This document shows positions 14,662 to 23,504 of a stretch of DNA of 28,516 nucleotides, in pieces. The position numbers and the translations under genes are program-made. Each line of letters begins with the position of its first letter. The first letter of the stretch is position 1. Where the stretch lies: contig CAYONM010000020.1 of the NCBI GenBank assembly GCA_964405325.1, forward strand, positions 1-28,516. Reading direction: 5' to 3'. A model generated the notes under the pieces. That model had not been told where the DNA came from. It ran no database searches and worked only from the letters and a program-made list of their open reading frames with translations. This DNA is from CAYONM01 sp964405325. Its GTDB lineage: Bacteria; Planctomycetota; UBA11346.

Positions 14662-16386
14662 ATGATCCGACTCCTGGTGCTGCTCGGCAGCTGCATCGCC
14701 CTGTACGCCCTGGATGTGCAGCGGCAATTCGTCACCGCGACAGTCTCCGCTCGCCTGGAATGGCAACTGCACGGCGCAGCGTCCGATTGGCTGGTCAATG
14801 ACTGCCAACACACCCCCAAGGTGGTGATCGCGCACGAAAATGGTCACCGCTGGAGCCTCGCCAGTTTCGTCAGCTACGACTACGCCTGGCAAAATGATGC
14901 ACACACGGTGGTCGGTGGCCCCTGGCTGTCCTGGCGCTTCTGTCCACCCCGCACTGGATTATATCGCTGGAGTGCGCTGGCGCCGGATTCCAGCGAAGTG
15001 GTGGCGACGGGCAGCTTTGTCGCCAGCCCCACGTTACGCCGTCACGGCCCGGTGCGGATCCATCCGCATAATCCTCGTCTACTCGCGACCACCGATGGCA
15101 ATGCCCTGATCACCATCGGCCCCAATATCGCCTGGGCCAATGGTCCCGACCGACTGAAGCAGATGCGCGGCTATCTCGACCGTTTGGCCGATGCCGGTGG
15201 CACCCATTTCCGCCTCTGGTGCGCGTCCTGGATGGGGCAGATTGCGGACCAGGCGGACTGTGACCGCTTTCGCTTCGAGCAAGCGGACCTGCTCGACCGC
15301 ATCCTCGCCTACGCCAACGAACTCGGGCTGTACGTAACCCTGGTCCTGGACAATCACCACGACTTCCATCGCGGCTTGGCCGGACCCTATGGTGAAACAC
15401 CGCAAGAACGCCTGGATCAGTTCCTGGTCGCCCCCTTGCACCCCGCCTACCGTCAACGGCTGGACTATCTGATCGCCCGCTACGCCGCCTGGCACCACAT
15501 CCTGGCCTGGGAGCTGATGAACGAACTGGACGAGGGCCTGCGCCTGGACGGCTATACCTTGCCGCACGAGGAGCGGGTTATCCGTGCCGCCATCTGGCAG
15601 GATGCCGCCGCCGCACACCTGCGTGCCCACGACAGCTACGGCCACCTGATCACCAGCAGCTGCGCACGGCCCGAGGATCGGGAACTGATGTTCGCGTCCG
15701 CCCTGGATCTGATCCAGAGCCACCGCTACGTCCCGCCGATGGATCAGGTCGAGAGCCAGGATAAGGACGGCATCAGTCTGCTGGCCGGCAGCTTGCCGCA
15801 GCTGCTGGCAGATCCGCGGCCCTTCTGTTTTTCCGAGGTCGGCTACCAGGGCAGCAACGAAGAAAACGACGGCCACGCCCAGGATGGCGAAGGCGTCCTG
15901 CTCCGACAGCTGGCCTGGGCCGGACTGCTGCTGGGTGGGTATGGCAGCGGCATGAACTGGTGGTGGGACGTCTACATCGACGACAAAGAGCTCTGGCCGG
16001 CATACACCCCCCTGGCGACCGCCACCGAACACCTGGACTGGAACGATCCGGAGCTCCTGCCCATCGGCCTGCGTTCAGGCATCAGCGTCCATCTGCTGGG
16101 CTGGCAGAGCCCCCATCAGGCCTTGCTCTGGCCGCATCTGGTCGGCAATGCCTGGCATTATCAGACCGACCAACAGGCTCGTCCCTATGCCGGACAGCTG
16201 CTGCGCATCGGTCCGCTAGCGGCCAACGCGCGCTATGCGGTGAGCTGGCTGAGCATGACCGATACCGACATCCAGCCGGGCGGTCACCTTGAAACCGACG
16301 CCAGCGGTTGGACGGTGCTGGTCCTGGAGCATGGCCAGGCCGAGGGCATCGTCCACCTGCGCCAGCTGGAACAGGACCAGCAATGA
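14662..16386 (+). CDS. Exported clan GH-A (GH5-like) glycoside hydrolase
   Basis: Probably a secreted or periplasmic beta-glycan hydrolase. The 574-residue product starts with a hydrophobic leader (MIRLLVLLGSCIALYAL). A beta-sandwich of about 120 residues follows, resembling the DUF5060-type module that precedes some glycanases, and then a TIM barrel. The acid/base is likely Glu288 in WELMNELDEG; the nucleophile is likely Glu392 in CFSEVGYQG. Between them lies HRYVPPMDQ, with the histidine expected in clan GH-A. The C-terminal 130 residues look like a beta domain. The exact GH family and substrate (mannan, cellulose or other) cannot be fixed by eye. No clear ribosome site. Repeat copies lie on both sides. 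Confidence 0.8.
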   Translation: MIRLLVLLGSCIALYALDVQRQFVTATVSARLEWQLHGAASDWLVNDCQHTPKVVIAHENGHRWSLASFVSYDYAWQNDAHTVVGGPWLSWRFCPPRTGLYRWSALAPDSSEVVATGSFVASPTLRRHGPVRIHPHNPRLLATTDGNALITIGPNIAWANGPDRLKQMRGYLDRLADAGGTHFRLWCASWMGQIADQADCDRFRFEQADLLDRILAYANELGLYVTLVLDNHHDFHRGLAGPYGETPQERLDQFLVAPLHPAYRQRLDYLIARYAAWHHILAWELMNELDEGLRLDGYTLPHEERVIRAAIWQDAAAAHLRAHDSYGHLITSSCARPEDRELMFASALDLIQSHRYVPPMDQVESQDKDGISLLAGSLPQLLADPRPFCFSEVGYQGSNEENDGHAQDGEGVLLRQLAWAGLLLGGYGSGMNWWWDVYIDDKELWPAYTPLATATEHLDWNDPELLPIGLRSGISVHLLGWQSPHQALLWPHLVGNAWHYQTDQQARPYAGQLLRIGPLAANARYAVSWLSMTDTDIQPGGHLETDASGWTVLVLEHGQAEGIVHLRQLEQDQQ

Positions 16387-16388
16387 CG

Positions 16389-16468
16389 GGTCCCTCAGAA
16401 GTCGAAAAAACCCGATTTCGGGGCCCGCCAGCTGAGCGCGTCCAAGCGCGAGACCGGCCAACCGAGGG
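16389..16468 (-). repeat. Dispersed TIR element, copy 5 (inverted, partial)
   Basis: Read on the minus strand it carries CTCGGTTGGCCGGTCTCGCG, CTTGGACGCGCT and, at its end, TTCGACTTCTGAGGGACCC, closely matching copies 6 and 7. It begins three bases after the glycoside hydrolase stop codon and is inverted relative to copies 3 and 4 on the other side of that gene. No left end is visible beyond 16468. Confidence 0.7.
16405..16424 (-). terminator. Possible intrinsic terminator
   Basis: On the minus strand a short stem CCCG-AAAT-CGGG is followed at once by six T residues. It lies about 220 bases past the stop of the GNAT-nitrilase gene and inside repeat copy 5. The stem is short, so this is weak. 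A separate hairpin (16472-16481 with 16499-16508, 10 bp) lies between it and the gene but lacks a T-run. Nothing coding is seen in 16469-16645. Confidence 0.3.
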
Positions 16469-16645
16469 CCGATTTTTGGCGAAAAATGCGCGAAGCGCCG
16501 CCAAAAATGTCCGTGTCTGCTTATCGGCCAACCAATCAGCATACCTCGACATGGCCCTGACAGGCAAGCCCATGTCGCCATCAGACCATATCGGTCGTCT
16601 GCACCAAAAATTGCCGCAACGAGTCTGCTCTTTACCGGATTCAGA

Positions 16646-18280
16646 TCACACCGACTGGCCACCACTCTCGATCCGATAGAGGTCGGTGCGGCGGTCGAAC
16701 CAGTTGCGCGTCGCCCCCTCCTGCAGGCCCCAGCGCAGGAGACTGAGATCCAACTCGTGGACCAACAGGGTTTCCGCATTAGGCGTGGCCTCAGCACCGA
16801 TTCCGTCACGGGCATAAGGAATGTCGCAGGGGGTCAGAATACAGCTCTGAGCGTAATGGATGTCCACCCCTTGAACCTGAGGTAGATTGCCGCATACGCC
16901 AGAAAGCACGCAATAGACGTTATTCTCGATACAGCGGGCTTGGGCACAGCTGCGCACGCGCATGTAGGCCGGCCGGATATCGGTATTGAAGGGGACGAAT
17001 ATCAACCGAGCGCCGGCCTGGGTCACCAGGCGCGCCAGCTCCGGAAATTCGATATCGTAGCAGATGAGAATCGCTATCTTGCCACAATCGGTATCGAACA
17101 CCTCTATGGCGCTGCCGGCACTCACGCCCCACCAGGTCGCTTCCGCCGGCGTGATATGCAGCTTCGCCTGCCGACCCACACTGCCATCACGACGGAACAG
17201 ATAGGCAACATTCAGCAGACGATCCTGTTCGTCGATTTCCAGATGCGACCCGCCAACAATGTTGACATTATACCGCATCGCCAAACCCGTAAAGAGGTCG
17301 CAGTATTGCTGGGTGTACTGGCCAAGGCGTCGTGCGTCCTCGATGGCCCCCATCGGCTTCTCCAAACCAAGCAGCTGGGTCGTCAGCAACTCCGGGAAAC
17401 AGATGAAATCGCTCCGATAATCCGAAGCGGTCTCGACGAAGAACTCGCAATTGCGTTCGAATTCGGCAAAAGTCGCAATGCTTCGCATCTGATACTGCAC
17501 CGAGGCCACTCGCACATCGTCGATGATCCGCCGGGTCGATTCCTGGCTATCCCGGACCGGCAGGTAATCAGGATTGAGCCACTCCATGAGCACCGCGTGA
17601 CCACAGCTCTCACGATCCTCCGGTAGATAATCCCGGACCACATGATGGACGATGAAGCCATTGGCAACCTGAGCGAGAATCACCGGATCGCGCAGTCGCG
17701 CCGACAACACCGACTCCAGATAGTCATCCGGACTCAGCTTCTTGGCGTGCTTGCTATAGCCGGGCATACGCCCCGCAATCAGCATCGACCGTAGATTGAG
17801 ATCGGCGACCAATTGCTTACGCGAGTCGTACAACCGCCGGGCCAGACGTTGGCCACGCTGATCGGGTGCAACCACGATGTCGATTCCATACAGGGTATCG
17901 CCATCCGGCTCATGATTGGAGAAATCACCATCCGCACAGGCGTCTACGAAATCGTGCTGATCTGCGATATGATCACGACGGCGTAAGATGGCGCTACTGG
18001 TCGCCACCAGCTCCCCATCCAATTCGATACCCAACTGCCCCTCGGGGAAGGTCGTCACCTGCCGCTGAAACTGCGCCTTGGTCCACGGCTGGAAGATGCC
18101 TTTGAAGCCCAAGCGCTGCAGTTCAGCCACCGCCTGATAATCCTCGCTCTGCAACACCCGCACCTGGATCCGCGCATCCTCCGGTGGCGCATCCACCTCG
18201 GGCGCCAGCAGCGCCTCCTCGGAAGGCATCAGGCGCGGAGCCTGCTCCGGCTTGTGCTTGCGTTGCTTTTTTTTGGCCAT
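16646..18280 (-). CDS. GNAT acetyltransferase fused to carbon-nitrogen hydrolase
   Basis: A bifunctional cytosolic protein of 544 residues. A Lys-rich start is followed by a GNAT domain (about 35-245) with the acetyl-CoA loop pattern VAPDQRGQRLARRLYD. The C-terminal nitrilase-superfamily domain (about 260-530) has all three catalytic residues: Glu in FICFPELL, Lys in QAKLHITPAE, and Cys407 in ILICYDIEFPEL. The fused architecture is a known family, but its substrates are poorly defined, so amide hydrolysis coupled to acylation is only a general expectation. The ATG at 18280 is chosen for AAGGAG six bases upstream; a slightly longer frame exists. It is separated by 134 bp from ccsA upstream and is probably its own unit. 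Confidence 0.9.
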   Translation of the reverse strand: MAKKKQRKHKPEQAPRLMPSEEALLAPEVDAPPEDARIQVRVLQSEDYQAVAELQRLGFKGIFQPWTKAQFQRQVTTFPEGQLGIELDGELVATSSAILRRRDHIADQHDFVDACADGDFSNHEPDGDTLYGIDIVVAPDQRGQRLARRLYDSRKQLVADLNLRSMLIAGRMPGYSKHAKKLSPDDYLESVLSARLRDPVILAQVANGFIVHHVVRDYLPEDRESCGHAVLMEWLNPDYLPVRDSQESTRRIIDDVRVASVQYQMRSIATFAEFERNCEFFVETASDYRSDFICFPELLTTQLLGLEKPMGAIEDARRLGQYTQQYCDLFTGLAMRYNVNIVGGSHLEIDEQDRLLNVAYLFRRDGSVGRQAKLHITPAEATWWGVSAGSAIEVFDTDCGKIAILICYDIEFPELARLVTQAGARLIFVPFNTDIRPAYMRVRSCAQARCIENNVYCVLSGVCGNLPQVQGVDIHYAQSCILTPCDIPYARDGIGAEATPNAETLLVHELDLSLLRWGLQEGATRNWFDRRTDLYRIESGGQSV

Positions 18281-18414
18281 GCTGCGCTCCTTCTGCCAGA
18301 CCAATTCATGAGATCCGGCCTCAGGAGACAACGCAAGCGTAGGTTGAAAATGCTATCGGCAGCGATGTTCGCCATCGCCTGCCTCAAAGAGGGCTTGCCC
18401 CGCCGCTGCCCAGA

Positions 18415-20139
18415 TCACGCCGCCAGTTCGCAGCTGCCTCCCACCGCATTCTGTCGCGACTTGGCGACGATATACAGACCAAGCGCCGCCAGCAGTTCCA
18501 CCGATCCAAAAATCAGCAAGCGCTGCGTCTCACCATCGGAGAAGCCATAGCTGTGCAGGCCGATTCCCAGTTGATTGACACCGAACCAGGCCAGGGCGAC
18601 CACGATATTCAACACCACCATGGCAGCAGCGAATCCCAAGGGACACAAGCCCACCAATCGACTATGCAGGAACAGCAACAGCCACAGCACAATCAGCAGG
18701 GCACCGTTCTCCTTGGGGTCCCAGCCCCAGAAACGGCCCCAGCTCTGGTCAGCCCAGATGCCGCCAAGAATCGTGCCGAACAGGGTGAAAAACAGGCTCA
18801 ACAGTGCCAAGCCCACGGTCAGACGCGCCAATTCCTTACCGACATCGCTATCGGCCGGCTGCGCGATCACCTTGATCAAATGGACGTGTGCCACTAGGCC
18901 GGTGACCAGACAGAGACCATACCCGATGGCAATGGTCAGCACGTGCGTGGTCAACCAGAACTGCGAATTCAACACGGCCTGCAACATGCCCATGGTATCG
19001 CCATCCGCGGCGTAGCCCATGGCCACCAGGTGCAGGATAACGCCGAGGCTGGCACCGACAAACGTGGCCAAACCTTTGCGCCGCCTGAAACATTCGATCA
19101 GGACGCAGGTCAACACCGTCACCCAACCGACAAAGATCACCGATTCATATAACGTCGCCACCGGTGCCCGTTGCATGATATCGATACGCAGACCGATACC
19201 GACCGTCTGCAGCACCAAACCCAGCCCCAGCAGCGACAGCGCGGAAATGCCGAGCGCGCGCGGCGCCACGGCCAGGGAAAGCAGAACCAGGACCAGGGAC
19301 AAGATATAAAAGACATTGCTCCACACGAAGAAATTGGCCTCGTTGTACCAGACCTCACGGTCGAGGCGCTGCCAATTCACCTGGTCGCTGAAGGCTTCAC
19401 GTAGGCTCGCAACTTTCTCGGCCACGCCATCGACATCCCCCTGCTGGATCAGTCCCAGCATGCCGGGCTCCTCACCGCTACGATCACCGAGCCAGAGGCG
19501 CAGAATACGATCCTGCAAAGCGTCGGGGCGCTGCCGCATGAAATGCCCCGGGGGCACCCATTCGCTGCGCTCAGATTCCGGACCAGGCACAAACCGAAAC
19601 TCTTGGGCCAGCATATCGATAAAGCCGTTGACGCTGTGAGCCAATTCCAGCAGACGCGCTTCCACTCGCGAACTGGCACCGCGCCGGGATATCTCCACAA
19701 TTTCCTCGTTGTGTGCCGACAGGGCCTGGAATATCTCTCCCGGCGTATAGCGCCAGGCCAGATTTTTTTCCGCCACATCGCCTGGCGTACGCCGAGGCAG
19801 ATCCAACCAGTCGGTAACCTCGAAACTTCGCACCCGGATACTGGGCCGGGCACTGCTGCTCTCACGGTCGACCAGGGATTCGATAAACCAGGCACGCGCG
19901 CTCAGACCCGCCGGCATGGCTTCGGTTTTCGGCAGACGCTGTTGGCCTTCGGTGAGCAGCATCAAATGATGCCGGGCCACGGTATCCAAGGGTTTCAGGC
20001 GCCCTTCGTGCAAAATCGGCATGGGCGCCAGCAACTCGGCCATCTGTTCCAGCTTGGCATCGCTCGACTCGGCTTCCGGCTCGGCGGCAAACAACGCGCC
20101 AGCAAGGGTCAGCAGCACTAGGATCGGCAACGTGCTCAT
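18415..20139 (-). CDS. ccsA: Cytochrome c biogenesis protein CcsA (CcsB-type), long form
   Basis: Haem-handling membrane protein of the system II cytochrome c maturation pathway. The 574-residue product has a signal-like N-terminus (MSTLPILVLLTLAGALFA). About 270 periplasmic residues follow, and then about eight membrane spans with the haem-binding motif WGRFWGWDPKENGALL. Conserved histidines lie at LTTHVLTIAIGYG and GIGLHSYGF. The long periplasmic insert before the membrane part is more than minimal CcsA has; similar forms occur in Bacteroidetes and PVC bacteria. The start at 20139 overlaps the ResB stop as ATGA and has GGGAGG seven bases upstream. ResB and CcsA together form the haem lyase. 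Confidence 0.92.
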   Translation of the reverse strand: MSTLPILVLLTLAGALFAAEPEAESSDAKLEQMAELLAPMPILHEGRLKPLDTVARHHLMLLTEGQQRLPKTEAMPAGLSARAWFIESLVDRESSSARPSIRVRSFEVTDWLDLPRRTPGDVAEKNLAWRYTPGEIFQALSAHNEEIVEISRRGASSRVEARLLELAHSVNGFIDMLAQEFRFVPGPESERSEWVPPGHFMRQRPDALQDRILRLWLGDRSGEEPGMLGLIQQGDVDGVAEKVASLREAFSDQVNWQRLDREVWYNEANFFVWSNVFYILSLVLVLLSLAVAPRALGISALSLLGLGLVLQTVGIGLRIDIMQRAPVATLYESVIFVGWVTVLTCVLIECFRRRKGLATFVGASLGVILHLVAMGYAADGDTMGMLQAVLNSQFWLTTHVLTIAIGYGLCLVTGLVAHVHLIKVIAQPADSDVGKELARLTVGLALLSLFFTLFGTILGGIWADQSWGRFWGWDPKENGALLIVLWLLLFLHSRLVGLCPLGFAAAMVVLNIVVALAWFGVNQLGIGLHSYGFSDGETQRLLIFGSVELLAALGLYIVAKSRQNAVGGSCELAA

Positions 20140-21230
20140 GCGGACACCTCCCGCTCGGCAAACAGTCGTGGCAATTGCGTGACCAGATGCAGAAACAGTC
20201 CGATACACATGATGATGGTGGCGACGTAGGGATACCACGCGACCCGATCGTGAACCACCTGCAAAACGCTGCCTTCGCGTCCCTGCGGATCATTCGGCAT
20301 GGGGAAATAGCTCTGCTGATAGAAGGTCCAACCGCCATACCGGAGTGGTTCGTTCATGGTAATCAGCACCCGGCGCGTGACCGGCCCCTCGTGCAGCATG
20401 ACGGTGGATGCGTAGGCACTGGCCATCTCAGTACCGGGATGTTTGTCGTGCTTGAATTCCAGTAGCTCGACACCCACCGGCAGCGGCCGTCTAGCCTTAC
20501 GCAAACCGATGGCGAAGGAGCGATCATCGCGCTGCAGACGCGCCCAATCAGCTTGCCGCGGGTGACTGGTGATCTCCTGACCATCCACGTCCAGAATCAC
20601 TCCGGCATTGTTGACCTCGAAATCGGTCTCCACCGGCAAGGCCTCCAGGCTACCATCGGACGAAGTCCGGCAATTGGCCAGATAGGCCTGCACCTGCAAC
20701 GGAAAGGGCAAGGCCTCGTGCTGCAGCTTCTCACCAGGCTGCAACAGTCCCTCTCCGAAAATGGTAACCAGGGTGTCGTCATCGGTGAATTCCATCACCA
20801 CCAATTCGTGCTTATGAAAGAGCTGCATCTCGTCCACCGGCTCATCATAGCGCAGCGCCATGCTGCCCTCGAAACGGAAGAAACCGGCTATAAACGCACC
20901 GCCGATCAACAGCAGCACGCCACTATGGACGATAAACAACCCCGGCTTGCCCACCCCACGATGGGTAAACAGGAAGGCGAGCAGATTCAAAAACACCACG
21001 GACATGGTCAGGGTACCACCGGGCAGCGGCAGAACCCCACCGACCATGATGAACCAAGCCGTAAAGTAGCGATGCTGCGCCAGATACAGCCCCAGATCCC
21101 GCTGCGCCAGGGTGCCGACGACGGTCAGGACAACCAACCAGGCGCAACACAGCAGAAAGATATGGGTGCTGGAACAAATGCGTAACCAGCCGGGTTCGTT
21201 GACCGCCAATCGGGTGGTACTGGCACTCAT
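20136..21230 (-). CDS. resB: Cytochrome c biogenesis protein ResB
   Basis: Membrane partner of CcsA in system II cytochrome c assembly. The 364-residue product has three N-terminal membrane segments (about 25-130), including FLNLLAFLFTHRGVGKPGLFIVHSGVLLLIGG. A large periplasmic beta-rich region follows, with MNEPLRYGGWTFYQQSYF near its end, a typical ResB motif. One C-terminal span closes the protein. The ATG at 21230 is chosen over an upstream in-frame ATG at 21263 because GGAGG sits seven bases upstream and because it overlaps the previous stop as ATGA. Confidence 0.92.
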   Translation of the reverse strand: MSASTTRLAVNEPGWLRICSSTHIFLLCCAWLVVLTVVGTLAQRDLGLYLAQHRYFTAWFIMVGGVLPLPGGTLTMSVVFLNLLAFLFTHRGVGKPGLFIVHSGVLLLIGGAFIAGFFRFEGSMALRYDEPVDEMQLFHKHELVVMEFTDDDTLVTIFGEGLLQPGEKLQHEALPFPLQVQAYLANCRTSSDGSLEALPVETDFEVNNAGVILDVDGQEITSHPRQADWARLQRDDRSFAIGLRKARRPLPVGVELLEFKHDKHPGTEMASAYASTVMLHEGPVTRRVLITMNEPLRYGGWTFYQQSYFPMPNDPQGREGSVLQVVHDRVAWYPYVATIIMCIGLFLHLVTQLPRLFAEREVSA

Positions 21231-21814
21231 TCGGCCTCCTCCGACGGCCGCAGACTCCGACAAAAAGCGACAAAACCGTCCTGAGCTGGTTGCAGCGCCG
21301 CTCGCGGCAGCTGGAGCTTCACAAACAGCACCTGCTGCTCCCGCTCCACCATGGCGGCCAGAAACGCACGATCGTCAATGGCGGGATTCGCCAGCGCCAG
21401 CCAGATGAACGAACCGAAGCCATTTTGGTCGGTTTGCACCTGATCCGGTAATTCCGTGTCAGTAATCGGCGGCAGATCCAGCTGTCGTCGCCATCGATTG
21501 ATATTGGCCAGACGGCCCTGGGGCGGTAGCAGGAACAGCTTGCAGACCCCTTCACCCGCCTCGTTCTGGACCGCAAATTGCGCAAAGGCCATGTCGCCAG
21601 CAGCCAATTCCTGCCAAGTTGCTGGTAACTCCCAGGTCAGCCAATCGTTTGCCGGCGCAGCAGTAGCGGTAGCCGTAGCGCTGACACCGGCCTGACTGGC
21701 CGGCATGGAATAATGCCGAATGTAGACGTCGTCGCCACCATCGCCACCCAGAGCACCGCCCAACATCACCGCCAGACTGACCAACAAGGCCACCGCAGCA
21801 AAAGCGGGCCTCAT
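21227..21814 (-). CDS. Exported protein of unknown function in the cytochrome c operon
   Basis: A 195-residue protein with an N-terminal hydrophobic segment (FAAVALLVSLAVMLGGAL), so membrane-anchored or exported. The rest reads as a compact soluble domain containing LTWELPATWQEL, FAQFAV and ANINRWRRQLDLPP. This pattern resembles small planctomycete proteins I have seen next to cytochrome assembly genes, but I know no function for it. A single cysteine at the GEGVCKLFLL strand and one near the C-terminus do not form a CXXCH haem site. It overlaps both neighbours as ATGA, which argues for a role in cytochrome c maturation or in the respiratory complex served by it. Confidence 0.8.
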   Translation of the reverse strand: MRPAFAAVALLVSLAVMLGGALGGDGGDDVYIRHYSMPASQAGVSATATATAAPANDWLTWELPATWQELAAGDMAFAQFAVQNEAGEGVCKLFLLPPQGRLANINRWRRQLDLPPITDTELPDQVQTDQNGFGSFIWLALANPAIDDRAFLAAMVEREQQVLFVKLQLPRAALQPAQDGFVAFCRSLRPSEEAE

Positions 21815-21939
21815 GATCCCACCCCCGCGGCCAACACCGGCCGTTCCAGCAACAGCAGATCGACGCTTATGGCGACGGTCGCGATCGCGAACAGGATCCA
21901 GGCAGCAATCAGCACCGCCCGCGGAATCGGATTGTCCAT
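21811..21939 (-). CDS. Tiny single-span membrane protein
   Basis: A 42-residue product starting MDNPIPRAVLIAAWILF, with one membrane span (about residues 8-30) and a short C-terminal tail. The start at 21939 has a strong AAGGAGG-type site, and the stop overlaps the next start as ATGA. This tight coupling makes a random frame unlikely. Small single-span subunits are common in respiratory and cytochrome assembly complexes; that role is inference. I recognise no family. Confidence 0.75.
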   Translation of the reverse strand: MDNPIPRAVLIAAWILFAIATVAISVDLLLLERPVLAAGVGS

Positions 21940-22005
21940 GGGGACCTCCTCCTTGCCAGTAGTACGCATCTCAACGGTGTAGCCTATGCTGCGAATCGGT
22001 CGCAT

Positions 22006-22872
22006 CTACCACAGATGCCCGATACCATAGACCAGTTCACCGCCACTATAGCCAGCAGCCGACACCAGCAGCGCCCCGGCCAACAGCGCCAAACGCAGCC
22101 CGAGCCGCGCAATGGAACAACACTTCCGCTCGGCGAATTCGACGCTGATCAGCGCTATCAGCGCCAACGCCGTGGTGCTGATACCCAGCCATTTGTGCAA
22201 CCACACGCTGTCATCGCTGTGGCCCTGCACGCCCTGGGCGACCAGGCCGGTGACCACAGCCGCAATGCCACCCAGCGCCGCAATCCAGGTGTTGACGCGC
22301 ACCACCGGTGCCAGCCAGGTCCAACCCAGCAGTACACCGATCTCGGCCAGGAAGGCCACCAGCAACAACGCCACCGGAAAGTGCACCATCACCGGATGTA
22401 CTTTTCCGACGAGGCGGTACAGACTGAAGGGCTTGGCCTGAGCTGCCGATTGCGGCTCCGCATGCGCATGGGACGAGGCCGCCATCTCCTCGGCACTCAG
22501 GCCGGCTGAACCGGCTCCACCGGCCACCCACGCCCGGATCAAGACCTGCTCTTCCGTACTGACCGGTGGCGCATCGCTGTCTGCTGGCGGCATCTGATCA
22601 GCCCAGCCATCCCCCGTCAGGCAGAGCACTATCTCACTGTCGTCGGGCTTGCCGGAAACCACATAGTCGTCATTGGCGCTGAGCGCGTCCAAATCGAGAA
22701 TCACGCCAAAGGCCTTGGGCTTTTTTGCCCGACCACGGTCATGGCACTGGGCACAGGAGCGCTCAAAAATCCGATACACACTGGTGGCCAATTCCGCCTG
22801 GCTGATCGCCTCCGCTGCCTCTGCCGCTGCCAACCCCGACACCAGGGCACCGATCACGAGCACACGCCACAT
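22006..22872 (-). CDS. c-type cytochrome domain fused to DUF2231 membrane domain
   Basis: First gene of the cytochrome c maturation operon. The 288-residue product starts with a signal peptide (MWRVLVIGALVSGLAAAEA). A planctomycete-type cytochrome domain follows with haem site CAQCH (Cys40, Cys43, His44) and a distal QMPP motif. A linker leads to a DUF2231 domain of four membrane spans with HPVMVHFPVALLLVAF. The fusion probably anchors a haem protein in the inner membrane for electron transfer. The ATG at 22872 is preferred because GGAGG lies seven bases upstream; an in-frame ATG six bases earlier abuts that site. The next gene begins 66 bp later. Confidence 0.88.
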   Translation of the reverse strand: MWRVLVIGALVSGLAAAEAAEAISQAELATSVYRIFERSCAQCHDRGRAKKPKAFGVILDLDALSANDDYVVSGKPDDSEIVLCLTGDGWADQMPPADSDAPPVSTEEQVLIRAWVAGGAGSAGLSAEEMAASSHAHAEPQSAAQAKPFSLYRLVGKVHPVMVHFPVALLLVAFLAEIGVLLGWTWLAPVVRVNTWIAALGGIAAVVTGLVAQGVQGHSDDSVWLHKWLGISTTALALIALISVEFAERKCCSIARLGLRLALLAGALLVSAAGYSGGELVYGIGHLW

Positions 22873-22954
22873 TACCATTCCTCCGTCGGCAGCATGCCTG
22901 GTGACACCAGTGCCGGCAACCCCAGACGCTGTCGCATTCAGCAACATTGGCTTT

Positions 22955-23097
22955 CATCAGAGAAGGCGTTGCCCCCTCGCGACATCCGTCGCACACCCCC
23001 ACGGCCTCGGTCGGAGGTGCGGACCGCAGGTCCTCGCGCTTGGACGCGCTCGCCTGGCTCTTATCGGATTCGTGCCGAATTCGACCTCTGAGGGACC
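22955..23097 (+). repeat. Dispersed TIR element, copy 6 (best-preserved)
   Basis: Left end CATCAGAGAAGGCGTTGCC and right end CCTCTGAGGGACC enclose the full conserved core. Its last 80 or so bases match copy 3 almost base for base up to the GAGGGA end, while its first 60 bases match copy 2 best. It starts about 80 bases upstream of the cytochrome gene start codon, so it may lie in that operon's promoter region. Confidence 0.85.
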
Positions 23098-23105
23098 CCT
23101 CTTTA

Positions 23106-23263
23106 TTGACGGGCCCTAAGGGCCCGTCAAAAAATAAACATTACATTTCGCTTGATCTTTTGCCGCCCTTCTGCGTTGCTTATCGCTCACATATGCCCGA
23201 TATGCTCACTCTTCGCGCCTTGAAGGATCGACAAAATCTCTGCGCGATCTGTAACGTTTATTT
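23106..23263. repeat. Perfect hairpin plus 132-bp near-palindrome
   Basis: Bases 23106-23116 and 23120-23130 form a perfect 11-bp stem with loop TAA. Immediately after, 23132-23263 is an imperfect inverted repeat: the outer arms read AAATAAACATTACA and TGTAACGTTTATTT, and the centre is CATAT-GCCCG-ATATG. Bases 23117-23144 are the exact reverse complement of bases 1-28 of the window, so at least part of the unit is repeated in this genome. Neither strand has a T-run after the short stem, so it is not a plain terminator. Confidence 0.75.
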
Positions 23264-23504
23264 CTTTCCGCACCCTAAGAGCCGAAAATCGGGCGCCGAC
23301 CGATACGATTGAACCCGTGGATTCCGGGCGGCGCCCGGTTTGCACCTCCTCACCGCATACGAATGATCAGACCTTCAATCATTCTCCGCAAAGATGACGG
23401 GTCCAGAACCCATCCGGGTCCATTGCGTCGATCGGCGCTACGTGGATCTCATGCCGTCCTGGACTGCCGGCCTCTAATCCTGTCGAATTCCTGATGCAAA
23501 CCAT
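23264..23504. other. Non-coding gap downstream of the radical-SAM gene
   Basis: No convincing gene. It holds a strong stem (23290-23298 with 23339-23347, 9 bp) and an alternative local hairpin (23334-23339 with 23343-23348). On the minus strand the long stem is followed by ATTTTC, so it could end the radical-SAM transcript about 160 bases past its stop. Small open frames here have no recognisable content. Confidence 0.4.

Noticed and set aside
14118..14801. A 227-codon plus-strand frame across tmk and repeat copies 3 and 4
   Set aside because: It shadows tmk in another frame and then reads through repeat sequence into the hydrolase gene; no family motif is seen.
15079..16032. A 317-codon minus-strand frame
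   Set aside because: It is antisense to the catalytic barrel of the GH-A hydrolase and shows no protein-family pattern.
22948..23312. Small open frames over repeat copy 6 with peptides shared with copies 3 and 7
   Set aside because: The shared peptides simply reflect the shared DNA; frames differ between copies, start codons are not conserved and no ribosome site is seen.
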